Positions 17,786-26,683 of a stretch of 64,000 nucleotides of DNA are shown piece by piece. The position numbers were made by a program, and so were the translations under genes. The DNA is from Paenibacillus castaneae (GTDB lineage: Bacteria > Bacillota > Bacilli > Paenibacillales > Paenibacillaceae). Below the pieces are notes generated by a model, which was not told where the DNA came from, did not search any database, and saw only the letters and a list, made by a program, of their open reading frames with translations. The number at the start of each line of letters is the position of its first letter. Position 1 is the first letter of the stretch. Where the stretch lies: contig NZ_KZ614144.1 of the NCBI RefSeq assembly GCF_002884445.1, positions 3,023,551 to 3,087,550 of the forward strand, in the 5' to 3' direction.

Positions 17786-19261
17786 ATGACAGAGACAAAA
17801 GCATTAAATGATAAAGGATGGAACTTTGACAACAGCTATTCGCGTCTTCCGGATTCCTTCTTTACAAAGCAGGGTCCAACCCCTGTACGTTCACCGAAAT
17901 TGATCATTCTAAATGACAGCTTAGCTGCATCACTAGGTTTGAACGCTGAAGCACTACGAAACGATGATGGGGTCGAGGTATTTGCTGGAAACCTGATTCC
18001 TGAAGATGCTTTGCCTCTTGCCCAAGCTTATGCAGGGCATCAATTCGGGCATTTCAATATGCTAGGGGACGGCCGGGCTGTGCTGCTGGGTGAACAAATT
18101 ACACCATCGGGTGAGCGAGTTGATATTCAGCTTAAAGGTTCAGGTCGAACGCCATACTCCCGCGGTGGAGATGGTCGAGCAGCACTTGGACCGATGCTGC
18201 GCGAATATATCATCAGTGAAGCTATGCATGCGCTAGGTATTGCTACCACGCGCAGCTTAGCTGTAGTAACAACCGGTGAGTCATTAATCCGTGAAACCGA
18301 GCTGCCTGGTGCGATTCTGACCCGGGTGGCTGCTAGTCATATTCGCGTGGGTACTTTTCAATTCGCGGCAAGATGGGGAATGGAGGAGAACATTCGGGCT
18401 CTGGCAGATTACACAATACAGAGGCATTATTCAGAAATGGAAGCTGATGAGAACCGCTATCTTTCCCTGCTTCAGGAAGTAATCAAGCGTCAAGCTGGAC
18501 TGATTGCCAAATGGCAGCTCGTCGGCTTTATTCATGGAGTGATGAACACAGACAACATGTCTATCAGCGGAGAAACGATTGATTATGGTCCTTGTGCATT
18601 TATGGATGTCTATAACCCAGCAACGGTATTCAGTTCCATTGACGTCCAAGGGCGCTATGCCTATGGCAATCAGCCGCATATTGCGGGATGGAATCTCACG
18701 AGATTTGCTGAAACGCTCTTGCCGCTGCTGCATGATGACGAGGAACAGGCGATTAAACTGGCCGAGGATGCACTTTCAGAATTTACCGAATTGTATGATC
18801 GTAATTGGCTCGCGGGTATGAGGGAGAAACTGGGAATCTTTAACGAAGAGCTAGAGGATGAATCCCTCGTCAAAAGCCTGCTCACTATGATGGAGAAGTA
18901 TCGAGCGGACTATACGAATACCTTTCGCGCATTAACTTTTGATCAGTGTCAGGATACGGAGCTGTTTGGTGCCGCGGAATTTGCTCAGTGGCACGAGCTG
19001 TGGCAGTCGAGATTAGACAGGCAGCAGGAATCAAGAGATTCCTCTCACCAGCTGATGCGCAGCAGCAATCCCGCGCTAATTCCGCGCAATCACCGGGTGG
19101 AGGAAGCACTAGATGCCGCGGTTAAGCAAGGAGACTACAGCGTGATGAAGCGGCTTCTTCATGCTCTATCGACCCCGTATGCGCACTCTACAGAACAAGC
19201 TGATTATACTACATTGCCTGCGTTATCAAGCCGTCCTTACCAAACCTTTTGCGGAACCTGA
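17786..19261 (+). CDS. selO: Protein adenylyltransferase SelO (YdiU)
   Basis: A 491-aa pseudokinase that transfers AMP from ATP to Ser/Thr/Tyr of proteins. Recognisable blocks are [21 protein letters not shown] at the N-terminus, [41 protein letters not shown] [18 protein letters not shown], and the metal-binding [24 protein letters not shown]. It has the usual length and ends without the selenocysteine/cysteine found in mitochondrial members, though FCGT at the C-terminus carries a Cys four residues before the stop position. The family guards redox homeostasis via glutaredoxin and other targets. AAGGAG precedes the ATG; a terminator shared with ligD-pol follows. Confidence 0.93.
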   Translation: MTETKALNDKGWNFDNSYSRLPDSFFTKQGPTPVRSPKLIILNDSLAASLGLNAEALRNDDGVEVFAGNLIPEDALPLAQAYAGHQFGHFNMLGDGRAVLLGEQITPSGERVDIQLKGSGRTPYSRGGDGRAALGPMLREYIISEAMHALGIATTRSLAVVTTGESLIRETELPGAILTRVAASHIRVGTFQFAARWGMEENIRALADYTIQRHYSEMEADENRYLSLLQEVIKRQAGLIAKWQLVGFIHGVMNTDNMSISGETIDYGPCAFMDVYNPATVFSSIDVQGRYAYGNQPHIAGWNLTRFAETLLPLLHDDEEQAIKLAEDALSEFTELYDRNWLAGMREKLGIFNEELEDESLVKSLLTMMEKYRADYTNTFRALTFDQCQDTELFGAAEFAQWHELWQSRLDRQQESRDSSHQLMRSSNPALIPRNHRVEEALDAAVKQGDYSVMKRLLHALSTPYAHSTEQADYTTLPALSSRPYQTFCGT

Positions 19262-19282
19262 TTGCTACTTTATTAAATTTAG

Positions 19283-19326
19283 GGAGGCAGCTTATGACTG
19301 AACGAGTCATAGCTGCTTCCTTTTTT
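19283..19326. terminator. Bidirectional terminator between selO and the LigD-type gene
   Basis: A 16-bp stem (19283-19299 with 19305-19320) with one bulge and a G-U pair is followed by TTTTTT on the + side. Confidence 0.8.
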
Positions 19327-20590
19327 ATTTCACCTTTACCTTATCTTTCAACATGGATAGGACTGGAAACAAAGAACGATTATCTGTCTGGAAAAAATTT
19401 CTCATCGGACAATCCCCGTTTGCCAATCGATTCAATACATTGGGAATATTGAATTTTCCAGCCGTTAACTGGTCGTTCACTTCATGCCAGTAAAGTGGAG
19501 TTGCCACTGTCGCTTCTTCATTTCCTCTAGTGGAGTAAGGGCAAATGATTGTTTTCCCTGCCGCAAACTGAACATAATCAATGTAAAGCCTAGCACCACG
19601 GTTTTTTTTCAGCCTTTCAATCGTAAAATCCTCAGGATGCTTCTGTACCAAATAATCCGCTAAGAAGGATGTCAATATTCTTATATCTTCATAAGTTAGG
19701 GAAGAGCTTCTCGGGAGCGGGATATGGATTTGCAGCCCTTTGCCGCCTGACAGCTTGGGGTAGCTGATGAAGCCGAAGCTGTCGAATACGGTTTTCAATT
19801 CCAGAGCTGCCTTCACAGCAAGAGGGAAGTGGTCACGGCTTGGAGGATCCAGGTCCAGAACGATTTCCAAGGGCAAATCCGTATCAATCGTTTGGAATGG
19901 AATATGGTATTCGATCGCCAATTGGTTGCCCAGCCAGATTAATGTTGATAATTCATTGCAAACAATATTTACAATGCCGTTTCTTTCCGAGGTTTTAATG
20001 AAGTCTGGAGCATAATCTGGGCAATTCCGCTGATAGAAGGATTCTCCGTGTATTCCTTTCGGATAACGAATCGTAGTTAAAGCTCTGTTCTGCAAAAAGG
20101 GCAGCATGTATGGGGAAATTTGTATGAGATAAGCAACAAAGCTTTCTTTATCGATTCGTGGATTATCCCATATCACTTTATCGGGATGAGTTAGATTGAA
20201 TGGTTCTTGAACGGCGGCGTTTTCAATTATCATTTTATTCCACGTACAAGCCTTCCAATCCATAGAAAAGCGGAACGCTTGAAATGCAGGGTTCATTAGC
20301 TTTCCGTTTTCAATCGATTCAAACGTTAATTCAACACAAATGCCAGGGCTAACCCAAACCATAGGATGTTGAGTCCGAACGGAATTGGCTAGAACAGTCT
20401 CTTTCAAGGTTTGCCTCTCGGCCTGCTTAATTCCGTGAATAAAGCTTCCAAACGGCTGTACCTCATCCTCAAAATGGAGACCAACCATAAAGCTTTCATC
20501 CAAGGTATGATAGCCCATTACAATAAAAACACCCTGATACAAGCTCACTCTTCTGGGAAGCAGAAACTTAGCGATTCTATTCTCTTCCAT
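19325..20590 (-). CDS. LigD-type NHEJ polymerase domain with residual ligase OB-fold
   Basis: A 421-aa protein. Residues about 10-110 (FLLPRRVSLYQGVFIVMGYHTLDE, then HPMVWVSPGICVELTFE) resemble the C-terminal OB-fold of ATP-dependent ligases. Residues about 135-421 are the LigD primase-polymerase: LDLDPPSRD carries the catalytic Asp pair, YPKLSGGKGLQIHIPL the nucleotide-binding motif, and IDYVQFAAGKTIICPYSTRG the third motif. The ligase adenylation domain with its KxDG lysine is absent, so it cannot seal ends itself. The ATG at 20590 is chosen for GAGGAGAAG just upstream. No Ku gene is nearby. It probably works with Ku/LigD encoded elsewhere, or in another repair path. Confidence 0.83.
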   Translation of the reverse strand: MEENRIAKFLLPRRVSLYQGVFIVMGYHTLDESFMVGLHFEDEVQPFGSFIHGIKQAERQTLKETVLANSVRTQHPMVWVSPGICVELTFESIENGKLMNPAFQAFRFSMDWKACTWNKMIIENAAVQEPFNLTHPDKVIWDNPRIDKESFVAYLIQISPYMLPFLQNRALTTIRYPKGIHGESFYQRNCPDYAPDFIKTSERNGIVNIVCNELSTLIWLGNQLAIEYHIPFQTIDTDLPLEIVLDLDPPSRDHFPLAVKAALELKTVFDSFGFISYPKLSGGKGLQIHIPLPRSSSLTYEDIRILTSFLADYLVQKHPEDFTIERLKKNRGARLYIDYVQFAAGKTIICPYSTRGNEEATVATPLYWHEVNDQLTAGKFNIPNVLNRLANGDCPMRNFFQTDNRSLFPVLSMLKDKVKVK

Positions 20591-20743
20591 AAATCTTCTC
20601 CTCATCCATTTCATCGCATATGTGTTTAGATTGCCCCTCTACATACAAAAGAATGCTGTTTCCTTAACCATATTAAAATTAATTATTTTGAAAATGAACT
20701 TTTTTTCACTATCATTACTCTTATAGGGGAGAGAGGTGAAGGC

Positions 20744-21289
20744 ATGAATGTAGTCCGATTGGTGAGAAGAGCGAAAAAGGGAAGTAAAGAGGCATTACTT
20801 CAATTAATAATGTCTGAAAAAGACGTTTATTATAAGCTCGCTTTCACCTATATGGGTAATTCGCATGATGCTTTGGATGCGATGGAGGATATGATTGTTA
20901 GATTATATGAGAAGATCGATCAGTTGAAGAAAGAAGAAGCTTTTTACAGCTGGAGTAAAACCATTTTGGTAAATAGCTGCAAAAGCTTGCTTCAAAAGCG
21001 AAATAAGCTGGTGTTATTCGATGATTGGAATACGACGAACGAGAAGGTACTCCCTCATGCCTTGACCAGCGATCCTTATAGCAGCAGCGATCAGCAAATG
21101 GATATGCAAGCATTGTTAATGCACATCAATAACCATCAAAGAGAAGCGATCCAATTAAAATATTTGCATGATCTCGATTACCAAACGATAGCTGGCATAA
21201 CTAATGTTTCGATTGTGACCGTTAAATCTAGGATCTTTCAAGGATTGAAAAGGCTGAGAGATCATTATAGGGGTGATGTTCATGAATAA
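20744..21289 (+). CDS. RNA polymerase ECF sigma factor
   Basis: A 181-aa sigma-70 family protein. Region 2 is MSEKDVYYKLAFTYMGNSHDALDAMEDMIVRLYEKI; region 4 is LMHINNHQREAIQLKYLHDLDYQTIAGITNVSIVTVKSRIFQGLKRLRD, with the recognition helix VSIVTVKSRI. It directs RNA polymerase to alternative promoters. The stop overlaps the start of the next gene by 8 nt, and that gene is a membrane-anchored DUF4179 protein, the arrangement of a sigma/anti-sigma pair. The inducing signal is unknown. Confidence 0.9.
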   Translation: MNVVRLVRRAKKGSKEALLQLIMSEKDVYYKLAFTYMGNSHDALDAMEDMIVRLYEKIDQLKKEEAFYSWSKTILVNSCKSLLQKRNKLVLFDDWNTTNEKVLPHALTSDPYSSSDQQMDMQALLMHINNHQREAIQLKYLHDLDYQTIAGITNVSIVTVKSRIFQGLKRLRDHYRGDVHE

Positions 21290-22571
21290 CATCGAGAAAC
21301 GATTAGCTGAAGAGAGGATGCGAATGGAGTCCATAACCGTACCTGATGAATTAGAAATGAGATTAAGAAGTGCTTTAAATACGGCTGCACCAAAAAGAAA
21401 GAAACGAATAGCAGCAGTATGGAAGATTGCAGCAGTCATATTAGTAGTTGTCGTTTTATCTGGCAATAATTACAATGCTTTTGCTTATTACGGTAAGCAG
21501 CTGCTTGGATTTGATGAATTAATTCATGGTACTTTAAAACAACTAAATGATGAAGGCATGGGACAAATCGTAGATGAAAGGACCCATTTAGAAGATGGAA
21601 CCGAACTTATCATTAACGGTATTATGACAGATGCCAATCAACTAATCATGTATTACACGTTAACCAATCCAAATGGAATTGAGGAACAGCAGGGTGACCA
21701 TTTTCGACTATCAAAAATCAGTGGTTTTCTTACAGATTCAAACGTAGGAGGCGGCACATCATTAATCAATGAGGATCATACGGAGATGAAAGGCACAATG
21801 TCTTTCGATAGCGTAAGTCCATTTTCCAAAAAATTAACGCTGCACTTTTGGCAGATTGTACAGAACGGTCAGATGGCTGAGGGTACGATTACTTTTCCTT
21901 ATAATCCAAATGCTGCGTTGCAAACGAAGATTAAACAGTCGATAAATAAGAGCTTTAAAGTCGACAAAGGTTCGATCACATTTCGCTCGATAACAGCTAC
22001 TCCAACAATGACCGTAATAGATGGAACGTTGAATGTAGCAAATTTTGATAGAGTCAGATTGGCGTTAGACAGCATTGAATTAAAGGCTAATGGAATTCCT
22101 ATCGAAATAATCGGTTCTGGCATTCAATCTTCATTTAGAGGAATGAAGTTTGACATTAGCTATGATACATTGCCCAAACAGCTGGATTCATTAGAACTTG
22201 TAATGAAACAGTTTGTAGGTTACGAGAAGCTAAACGAAAGGATATCACTTGCGTCCTTAAGCGATGAACCGTTAATACTTGATGGAAAAGAATTATGGGT
22301 GAAGAAGGTGTCAACGACTTCAAAAGGAGTTGAAATCACAATCGCTACTGCTGAGGATGTGATGCTTGATGGTGTATCTATAGAAACGGAAAACGAGATA
22401 ACGTCTTTAAAAACGACAGTAAATCAGAACGTTTCGGAGCAAAAAAACGGGCAATTAATGAAGGAACGTACTTTGTTATTTGATACAGTAATTGAGCCGG
22501 AATATCTTCTAATAAAAGGTATGCATTACATGAAAGCATACAATAACGTAATTAAATTAAAAGTAGATTAA
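21282..22571 (+). CDS. DUF4179 membrane protein, putative anti-sigma partner
   Basis: A 429-aa protein: a cytoplasmic N-terminus of about 45 residues with charged helices (NNIEKRLAEERMRMES, a plausible sigma-binding segment), one membrane helix near 46-67 (IAAVWKIAAVILVVVVLSG), and a large outer region with DUF4179 (EDGTELIINGIMTDANQLIMYYTL) and beta-rich DUF5643-like C-terminal sequence. The ATG at 21282 lies inside the sigma gene end behind AGGGGTG; GTG 21273 is less likely. Context strongly suggests it sequesters the sigma factor at the membrane until an outside signal. The functional link is inferred, not seen. Confidence 0.8.
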   Translation: MNNIEKRLAEERMRMESITVPDELEMRLRSALNTAAPKRKKRIAAVWKIAAVILVVVVLSGNNYNAFAYYGKQLLGFDELIHGTLKQLNDEGMGQIVDERTHLEDGTELIINGIMTDANQLIMYYTLTNPNGIEEQQGDHFRLSKISGFLTDSNVGGGTSLINEDHTEMKGTMSFDSVSPFSKKLTLHFWQIVQNGQMAEGTITFPYNPNAALQTKIKQSINKSFKVDKGSITFRSITATPTMTVIDGTLNVANFDRVRLALDSIELKANGIPIEIIGSGIQSSFRGMKFDISYDTLPKQLDSLELVMKQFVGYEKLNERISLASLSDEPLILDGKELWVKKVSTTSKGVEITIATAEDVMLDGVSIETENEITSLKTTVNQNVSEQKNGQLMKERTLLFDTVIEPEYLLIKGMHYMKAYNNVIKLKVD

Positions 22572-22683
22572 TAACGGGAGTTGTGGAAATAGCAGAAGGA
22601 AACCACCTAAAAAGAGGTTATTAGTTCATTTTCGCGAATGTATCATTTTTTAGCGGAAATTCACTTTTAAAGGAGGTTTTCTT

Positions 22684-23070
22684 CTGAAACCACGTCTTAC
22701 TCATGTTGATAGCATTTATCTGGCTGTGCATAATCGAAGACAATCGATGGAATGGTTTAAAAAACATTTTTGTTTGGAACAAGATGATGAGAACAGATTA
22801 AAGATTGGGCATGTAGAAGTGTTCTTTTTAGAAACTTTAGATGATTCAACTACAAATATATTAACGAAAGACTGGTCATTGGGTAACGATCACTTTGTCA
22901 TGCCAGCATTTTGTTTCCGCGCAGAAGAGATACAAACACTTTATCATGACTTGGTATTAAATGATGTACGCACTGAAGAGTTGCAGGATCACGGATGGTT
23001 TGTTGAATTTGATTTCTATGATCTTGATAATAATAAGTTTAAAGTATGGGAACCAAAAACAAGTCACTAA
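22684..23070 (+). CDS. VOC (glyoxalase-like) family protein, probable CTG start
   Basis: A 128-aa single VOC domain. A start at GTG 22726 would delete the first beta strand, HVDSIYLAVHNRRQSMEWF, which all family members need. Reading upstream in frame gives this strand and reaches a CTG at 22684, 6 nt after AAAGGAGG (22670-22677), the best ribosome site in the area; no ATG, GTG or TTG lies between. Metal-ligand positions in glyoxalase are only partly kept (Glu near 105, C-terminal strand NNKFKVWEPK). The role may be binding of a small molecule, as in bleomycin- or fosfomycin-resistance relatives, but the ligand is unknown. Confidence 0.75.
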   Translation: MKPRLTHVDSIYLAVHNRRQSMEWFKKHFCLEQDDENRLKIGHVEVFFLETLDDSTTNILTKDWSLGNDHFVMPAFCFRAEEIQTLYHDLVLNDVRTEELQDHGWFVEFDFYDLDNNKFKVWEPKTSH

Positions 23071-23208
23071 TTTTGAAACGAAAATAAAGCAGTTCGGATT
23101 ACCAGTGGGATTAGCATAATATTCGGTCTGCTTTATTGTCCTCGTGTTTGGAACAACAAATAAAAATGTTGAGAGTTGACAAAAAAAGCTGCAGCATTTA
23201 TATTTTGA

Positions 23209-23264
23209 GTAATCGTTTACGTAATCGGATTTGTTATTTAAATCTCGCTATAAACGTTTGCGGT
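23209..23264 (+). promoter_or_regulatory. LacI-family operator-like sites before the regulator gene
   Basis: GTAATCGTTTAC (23209-23220) and an AAACGTTTGC site near 23252-23261 resemble the GTAAACGTTTAC palindrome found before the sugar operon. TTGACA-like TTGACA at 23176 lies upstream. They suggest autoregulation of the LacI-type gene. Confidence 0.5.
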
Positions 23265-23292
23265 ATCTATGACGGATAAAAGAGGGATTGAT

Positions 23293-24315
23293 ATGCAGCC
23301 CAAATATCCAAACAATCCAACGATTAAAGATGTAGCTAAGAGAGCCAATGTCTCTATCGCCACGGTCTCAAGGGTGCTTAATAATCTTTCTGGGTATTCG
23401 GACAAGACGAAGCATAAGGTGAATCACGTTATTCAGGAAATGGGTTATCAGCCCAATGCAATCGCTCGCGGTCTCATCAATAAGCGTACTCAGACAATCG
23501 GCGTATTGTTTCCGAGTGTATCAAGTTATTTCTCTTCGGAAATTCTGCATGGTATCGAAGAGTATGCCAATGATAACAACTACAGTGTTTTCGTCTGCAA
23601 TACCGATGAAGATGGCAAGCGAACGATGAAATACCTGCAGGTGCTGCGGGAAAAGCAGGTGGACGGTATTGTTTTCTCCAGCGAGAAGCTGAAGAAGGAG
23701 TATTATGATGTCATGCAAGCGATGGAGATCCCTGTAGTGCTAGTCTCTACTAAGGCTGATTATGCTTCCGTACCATATGTTAAGGTGGACGATCAGCAGG
23801 CTGCATATGATGCAGTGGAATATTTGATTGACAACGGCCACCGGGAGATTGCCATGATCGGTGGGTCAAAGAAAGATGAAGTGGCTGGAACACCGAGAAT
23901 AAAAGGATATCAAAAGGCATTAGAGCATAATGGGATTCCTTTTAGGGAGCATTATTTGGCGTATGGAAATTTCAATTTTCATGGTGGGTGTGTTGCAATG
24001 GAGAGTCTCCTGCAGACTGCGCCGGAAGCGACAGCAATATTTGTAGCCAGTGACGAGATGGCGATTGGTGTTCTCACGGTGGCTGCCAAGCATGGATTGA
24101 AGGTGCCAGAGGATCTTTCTATTATCGGCTATGATAACTTAAAGCTTGCGGAAATGGTTGTGCCACCGTTGACCACAATGAATCAACCACTTTATGAAAT
24201 GGGCAAATCTGCTGCAGAAAAGCTTATTTACATGATTAACAGTGGTCATGTTGCAGATAGTACCATCGTGCCTCACAGGGTTGTCGAAAGACAAACGGTA
24301 AGGAGACTTACCTGA
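23293..24315 (+). CDS. LacI-family transcriptional regulator of the sugar operon
   Basis: A 340-aa repressor. The N-terminal helix-turn-helix reads TIKDVAKRANVSIATVSRVLNN (residues 8-29), with the hinge helix YQPNAIARGLINKR, followed by the periplasmic-binding-protein-like effector domain (TIGVLFPSVSSYFSSEILHGIEEYA; MIGGSKKDEVAGTPRIKGYQKAL; PPLTTMNQPLYEMG). The ATG at 23293 is preferred, 6-7 nt after AGAGGG; ATG at 23269 has no ribosome site. Palindromes of LacI type lie both upstream and in the following gap, so it very likely controls itself and the ABC/GH13 operon. The effector is probably an alpha-glucoside. Confidence 0.92.
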   Translation: MQPKYPNNPTIKDVAKRANVSIATVSRVLNNLSGYSDKTKHKVNHVIQEMGYQPNAIARGLINKRTQTIGVLFPSVSSYFSSEILHGIEEYANDNNYSVFVCNTDEDGKRTMKYLQVLREKQVDGIVFSSEKLKKEYYDVMQAMEIPVVLVSTKADYASVPYVKVDDQQAAYDAVEYLIDNGHREIAMIGGSKKDEVAGTPRIKGYQKALEHNGIPFREHYLAYGNFNFHGGCVAMESLLQTAPEATAIFVASDEMAIGVLTVAAKHGLKVPEDLSIIGYDNLKLAEMVVPPLTTMNQPLYEMGKSAAEKLIYMINSGHVADSTIVPHRVVERQTVRRLT

Positions 24316-24333
24316 GTCTTTTTTCAATATTGA

Positions 24334-24429
24334 GTAAACGTTTACGTTCACATCAAGTAATTTTATCAAATGACAGAGAGGGGGCGTGTAATATACGGGA
24401 TGGCTTATTGAATTTACGTAAACGTTTAC
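24334..24429 (+). promoter_or_regulatory. Two LacI operators in the sugar-operon promoter region
   Basis: The perfect palindrome GTAAACGTTTAC occurs at 24334-24345 and again at 24418-24429. The 84-bp centre spacing is close to eight helical turns, which suits DNA looping by a tetrameric or paired repressor. CcpA, which binds related sequences, is an alternative binder. Confidence 0.75.
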
Positions 24430-24501
24430 CTTCCCTACATGAAATGTGATTAATAGCAGATAATAAGGTAAAACCCAAAAAACTCTTAGGGGGATTCAAG
24501 G

Positions 24502-25740
24502 ATGAAAAAAGGATTTAAACTTATTATGGCTGGCTTACTGGCTACCTCTTTACTTAGTGCATGCGGAAATAACAAGGCTTCGGAAGGCGCTGCGGCTGGT
24601 ACGGTAAAGATTGAGTTCTTCCAGAACAAGTCTGAAGCCAAGGCGTCCTTCGACAAGCTGATTGCCAAGTTTAATGAGGCAAATCCCAATATCAAGGTAT
24701 CCCAGGTCAATCCGCCGGATGCGGAGACCGTTCTCAAGACACGTGTAGCGAAAAAAGACATTCCCGATGTAGTTGGACTTGGTGCAACCGATACATTCTC
24801 GACTCTTGCCAAAAGCGGACTATTCGAAGATTTCTCACAGGACCCGCTCATTGCTAACATTCAGCCCGCTTATCTCGATATGCTGAAACGCATGACCGGA
24901 CTTACTGAAATTAACGGCATTCCATTCTCCACGAATGCGAACGGTGTAATTTATAACAAAGCGATCTTCAAGGAACTGAACCTTACAATTCCAAAAACAT
25001 GGGATGAGTTCATTGCTGTTGCGCAAAAGGTAAAGGATTCCGGCAAGAATGCCTTTTATTTGACCCTGAAGGATGCATGGACAACGCTGCCTGCTTTTAA
25101 CGCTCTGGAGAGCAACGTTGTAGGCCTTGATTTCTTCAAGGAACGTGCGCAAGGCACTGTAACTTTCAAGGATACGTATCGTGAGGTCGCCGAAAAGCAG
25201 TTGAAGTTGTTGGATTATGCTCAAAAGGATATGTATGGAAAAGGCTATAATGATGGCAATACCGCATTTGCTAAGGGTGAATCAGCAATGTACCTGCAGG
25301 GCGTATGGGCTATTCCGGAAATTCAAAAGGCCAATCCAGATATAGATCTAGGGGTATTCCCCTTCCCTGGAACAAATGACCCAGCCAAGAACAAGCTTGT
25401 ATCCGGTGTGGATACGCTGTTGACCGTTGCCAAGAGCTCGAAACATAAAGAGGAAGCTAAGAAGTTTGTAGACTTTCTATTGCAACCGGATAATGTTAAA
25501 CAATACATCTCCGAGCAAAAATCATTTTCGGCTGTGACGGGAGTTACGCAAGACGATGCCAGTGTTGCTGACCTTAAGGAATCGTTGGAAAGCGGAAACC
25601 TAGTCGACTTTGCCGATCATTATATCCCCGCAGCGATGAAAGTGGAGACGATCTTTCAGGACTTCATGCAAAAGAAAGACATCAATGCTTACTTAACCAA
25701 ACTGGATACCGAATGGGATAAAGTAGCTAATCGCAAATAA
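24502..25740 (+). CDS. ABC sugar transporter, substrate-binding lipoprotein
   Basis: A 412-aa extracellular solute-binding protein of family 1. The N-terminal lipoprotein signal ends in the lipobox LLSAC with Cys21, so it is lipid-anchored on the outer face of the membrane. Family features: VKIEFFQNKSEAKASFDKLIAKFNEANPNIKV, TNANGVIYNKAIFKELNLTIPKTWDEF and AMYLQGVWAIPEIQKANP. It delivers an oligosaccharide to the two permeases encoded downstream. GGGGGATTCAAGG precedes the ATG. The downstream GH13 enzyme suggests an isomalto-oligosaccharide or related alpha-glucoside. Confidence 0.93.
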   Translation: MKKGFKLIMAGLLATSLLSACGNNKASEGAAAGTVKIEFFQNKSEAKASFDKLIAKFNEANPNIKVSQVNPPDAETVLKTRVAKKDIPDVVGLGATDTFSTLAKSGLFEDFSQDPLIANIQPAYLDMLKRMTGLTEINGIPFSTNANGVIYNKAIFKELNLTIPKTWDEFIAVAQKVKDSGKNAFYLTLKDAWTTLPAFNALESNVVGLDFFKERAQGTVTFKDTYREVAEKQLKLLDYAQKDMYGKGYNDGNTAFAKGESAMYLQGVWAIPEIQKANPDIDLGVFPFPGTNDPAKNKLVSGVDTLLTVAKSSKHKEEAKKFVDFLLQPDNVKQYISEQKSFSAVTGVTQDDASVADLKESLESGNLVDFADHYIPAAMKVETIFQDFMQKKDINAYLTKLDTEWDKVANRK

Positions 25741-25816
25741 CACGAACATGTGCGAACAATAGGGCGGAAACTGATCTGTCCTATTGTTCTCTGCTTTTGA
25801 GAAGGGAGATTTGCTC

Positions 25817-26683
25817 ATGGCTAAACGCCGTACCGCCTTTTATTTGATGACCATACCAGCATTGCTGTTGTTTTTTGCGTTCCATACGTACCCCGCGCTT
25901 CAGGGGATTTTTTATTCGTTTACGAATTGGGATGGATTCAGCAGCAGCTACGATTTTGTAGGCTTCAAAAATTTTGTGAATATCTTTCAAGACGATAATG
26001 TAATTAATTCGTATATGTTTACATTTAAGTACTCTATTGTTGTGACCATCTTTATTAATATTCTCAGCTTAATGATTGCGCTGGGACTGAACTCCAAGAT
26101 CAAATTCAAGAACTTCTTCCGCGGGGTGTATTTCCTGCCGAATATTTTGAGCGTGCTAATCGTTGGATTTATCTTCAATTACTTGTTCTCTAACGTATTT
26201 ACCGTATGGGGAGCCAAGCTTGGAAGTGAATTTCTATCGCAAAATATTCTCGGAAACGCCAATTGGGCGTGGGTCGGGATTGTTATAGTAGCCGTATGGC
26301 AGGGGATTGCGTTTAACACGATTCTATATCTCGCAGGACTCCAGACCATTCCCCAAGACTTGTATGAAGCCTCAAGTCTGGATGGAGCCAGCCGCTGGAG
26401 AGAATTCTGGAGCATCACCTTCCCATTGCTAGCTCCGTCTTTTACCATTAACATGGTGCTTGCGATGAAAGGGGCTTTGATGGTGTTCGACCAGGTTGTT
26501 GCTCTGACAGGAGGCGGACCAGGACGGTCTACGCAATCTATTGCGCTCCTTATTTACACAGGAGGCTTTCAGGGTGGGGAATTTGCTTATCAGTCGGCGA
26601 ATGCTGTGATTTACTTTATCGTTATTGTCGTGATCTCCGTGCTCCAGCTTAAATTTTTACAGAAACGGGAGATGGATTTGTGA
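25817..26683 (+). CDS. ABC sugar transporter permease (MalF-like)
   Basis: A 288-aa inner-membrane protein with six predicted helices and the binding-protein-dependent signature EASSLDGASRWREFWSITFPLL (EAA loop) that contacts the ATPase. The start at 25817 follows GAAGGGAG; an earlier in-frame ATG at 25784 would overlap the hydrophilic gap and lacks a site. The stop overlaps the next permease start. No ATPase gene is present in the operon; as in many Bacillota carbohydrate systems of this class, a shared MsmX-type ATPase elsewhere is expected. Confidence 0.93.
   Translation: MAKRRTAFYLMTIPALLLFFAFHTYPALQGIFYSFTNWDGFSSSYDFVGFKNFVNIFQDDNVINSYMFTFKYSIVVTIFINILSLMIALGLNSKIKFKNFFRGVYFLPNILSVLIVGFIFNYLFSNVFTVWGAKLGSEFLSQNILGNANWAWVGIVIVAVWQGIAFNTILYLAGLQTIPQDLYEASSLDGASRWREFWSITFPLLAPSFTINMVLAMKGALMVFDQVVALTGGGPGRSTQSIALLIYTGGFQGGEFAYQSANAVIYFIVIVVISVLQLKFLQKREMDL

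Noticed and set aside
23083..23139. Terminator after the CTG-start VOC gene
   Set aside because: AATAAAGCAG/CTGCTTTATT could pair, but the loop is long and the following bases are not T-rich.
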